Shown here one piece after another: positions 62,932 through 64,000 of a stretch of DNA of 64,000 bases; position 1 is the first letter of the stretch, and the number at the start of each line of letters is the position of its first letter. A program made the position numbers and the translations under genes. The notes beneath the pieces are model-generated. The model made no database searches. It was not told the DNA's origin and worked only from the letters and a program-made list of their open reading frames with translations. The stretch lies in assembly GCA_036023115.1 (NCBI GenBank), contig JAYKKT010000064.1:10791001-10855000 (forward strand), read 5' to 3'. Source of the DNA: Brasenia schreberi. Its lineage: Eukaryota; Streptophyta; Magnoliopsida; Nymphaeales; Cabombaceae.

Positions 62932-63351
62932 TTAAAAGGTCACATGAAGAGGAATAATGTTTAGACCTCCTCCCCCATCAACCAAGCACTTGTTGAGAGT
63001 GTGGTGATTCAATATCACCTCTATGTGCAAAGCTTGGTTGTGGGTTGTATTGGGTCTCTCTAATTCATCATCGGTAAATACGATTGGGGCATTGGCAAAG
63101 ATGGAGGAGACTGAGAATGATAGGGATTTAGGAGTTATGGTAGTGTTAACCTTAGCTTTTTCTAGTATTCTCTCTAAGACTTGTCTATGTTTAGGTGATG
63201 TTTGTATCAACTCTAAGATAGACATGTTTATGGGAAGTTTTGAAAGATGGAGTTCTAAATCGTATGGGGTTAACACAATACTTTTACCCTTTTCCATGCA
63301 ATGAGATGCATTAGGGATGTATGCTTTTGGAGGGCCGGGCAAAACGACCAC
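62932..63351 (-). pseudogene. Tat element aspartic protease region
   Basis: ALHIEVILNHHTLNKCLVDG begins the protease core. The active-site triad, usually D-T/S/G-G, reads DGGGG followed by LNIIP. The preceding EHLSKLP-like and ILELIQTSPKHRQVLERIL segments are common before protease in Tat elements. The protease continues in another frame to about 62700 (GSIELPMKVG, VLDINP, then a broken LLGRPW-like block). Confidence 0.78.
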
Positions 63352-63474
63352 TCCCTTGCTAGCTTGATTAACTAAGTGTGGGGGTTGATAGATCCTTCCG
63401 AATCTAGTAACTTCCCCTACACTCTCCCTAAAGTTCGATTCTAACTTGGCTCTATTTTGATGTCTCGGAGGACC

Positions 63475-63988
63475 TCAAATTTTTATAAAGGCTTTAACCG
63501 AGTGCGGGACTCTAAGCGCTCCCCAGATCACTACTTGCTTGTCTTTTTCTATTACGAGAGAGAGTGGTGTGTGACAAGTAGTGTGAACCGTATGCAATGT
63601 ATGCTCAATCCCATAAACTTGATTTGGAAGAAGACATATGTCTTTGTTCTTCCCACTTGTACTTGTATGATTCGAGAATGGCTCTGAACACGACTTGAGG
63701 GGGCTCCGGTTCCTTCGAGACATGGAGCCTACCTTGCTCTATCAAGTCTTCTATTTTGTTTTTTAATGAAAAATATTTATTGGTATCATGACCATTGAGC
63801 CTATGATACTTGCAAAAGTCGTTCAAAAACTTTTCTTTAGGGGGTGCCCCTTTGGGAATAGCCGGGAGACTTATAAAACTTTGTGCTAACAAAATATCTA
63901 GGATTTTCGTGAGTGGTTGTCCTAGGTGAGTGTATTGTCTTTTTTTAAAGGGATCAACCGAGCTTGACTCTACTCGGATGTTGGCCAC
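63475..63988 (-). pseudogene. Tat element gag, C-terminal part
   Basis: Overlapping frames give SLPAIPKGAPPKEKFLNDF, FCKYHRLNGHDTNKYFSLK and KIEDLIEQGRL. The C-x-x-H...GHDT pattern followed by a helix and LIEQG is typical of the end of gag in this lineage, where it precedes protease. A frameshift near 63600-63720 joins two frames. Confidence 0.8.
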
Positions 63989-64000
63989 TTTTTGAGTTTT

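Larger units (their letters stand above)
58389..64000 (-). mobile_element. Ty3/gypsy retrotransposon, Tat-type, running off the right edge
   Basis: On the minus strand the order is gag, protease, a repeat-rich linker, a G-patch, reverse transcriptase, RNase H, a second archaeal-type RNase H and integrase. Integrase after RNase H fixes Ty3/gypsy, and the second RNase H is the mark of the Tat lineage (Ogre/Retand/Tat). Frameshifts and stops separate most domains, so it is not autonomous. The 5' LTR, primer-binding site and most of gag lie outside the window, and the 3' LTR was not delimited. Confidence 0.92.

Overview
This window is nuclear DNA of a flowering plant. It carries a two-exon histone H2A.X with the plant SQEF tail, a seven-exon autoinhibited Ca2+-ATPase and a five-exon D5-type cyclin, all with GT-AG introns. 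The rest is AT-rich intergenic sequence filled with plant-type transposable elements and long dinucleotide repeats. The sequence does not let me name the species or clade.

Layout. 0.5-1.8 kb: H2A.X on + with an E2F site, CCAAT boxes and a TATA box. 4.8-5.3 kb: a small GC-rich, Trp-rich gene on -, family not identified. 10.4-13.2 kb: a decayed hAT transposase on - (BED finger, DUF659-like region, hAT dimerisation region), split by a TA/TATG microsatellite. 15.9-22.5 kb: the Ca2+-ATPase on +; its protein sequence is conserved throughout, but ten single-base frameshifts fall within about 1.4 kb of exon 3. 23.4-23.8 kb: a 414-bp hAT-type MITE. 24.8-26.3 kb: a 5'-truncated RTE-type LINE. 32.4-33.5 kb: a tandem duplication, one unit of which holds a 672-bp insertion. 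34.0-35.5 kb: intact cyclin D5 on -. 44.3-45.1 kb: a Ty1/copia reverse transcriptase fragment and a fold-back MITE. 50.0-53.2 kb: a near full-length RTE LINE on - with a 15-bp target-site duplication. 58.4-64.0 kb: a Ty3/gypsy element of the Tat type on -, running off the right edge (gag, protease, G-patch, RT, two RNase H domains, integrase). At least two families of tRNA-derived SINEs and many AACCGG-rich patches lie between these.

The three conserved genes are not a functional cluster. H2A.X (DNA-damage chromatin mark, S-phase type promoter) and cyclin D5 (RB/E2F pathway, LxCxE motif) both belong to cell-cycle control, but they are 33 kb apart and I infer no co-regulation. I found no clearly new biological system. 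The most useful observations are the frameshift cluster in the Ca2+-ATPase, three insertions whose target-site duplications can be read directly (one with its empty site preserved next door), and the unusual modules of the Tat element.
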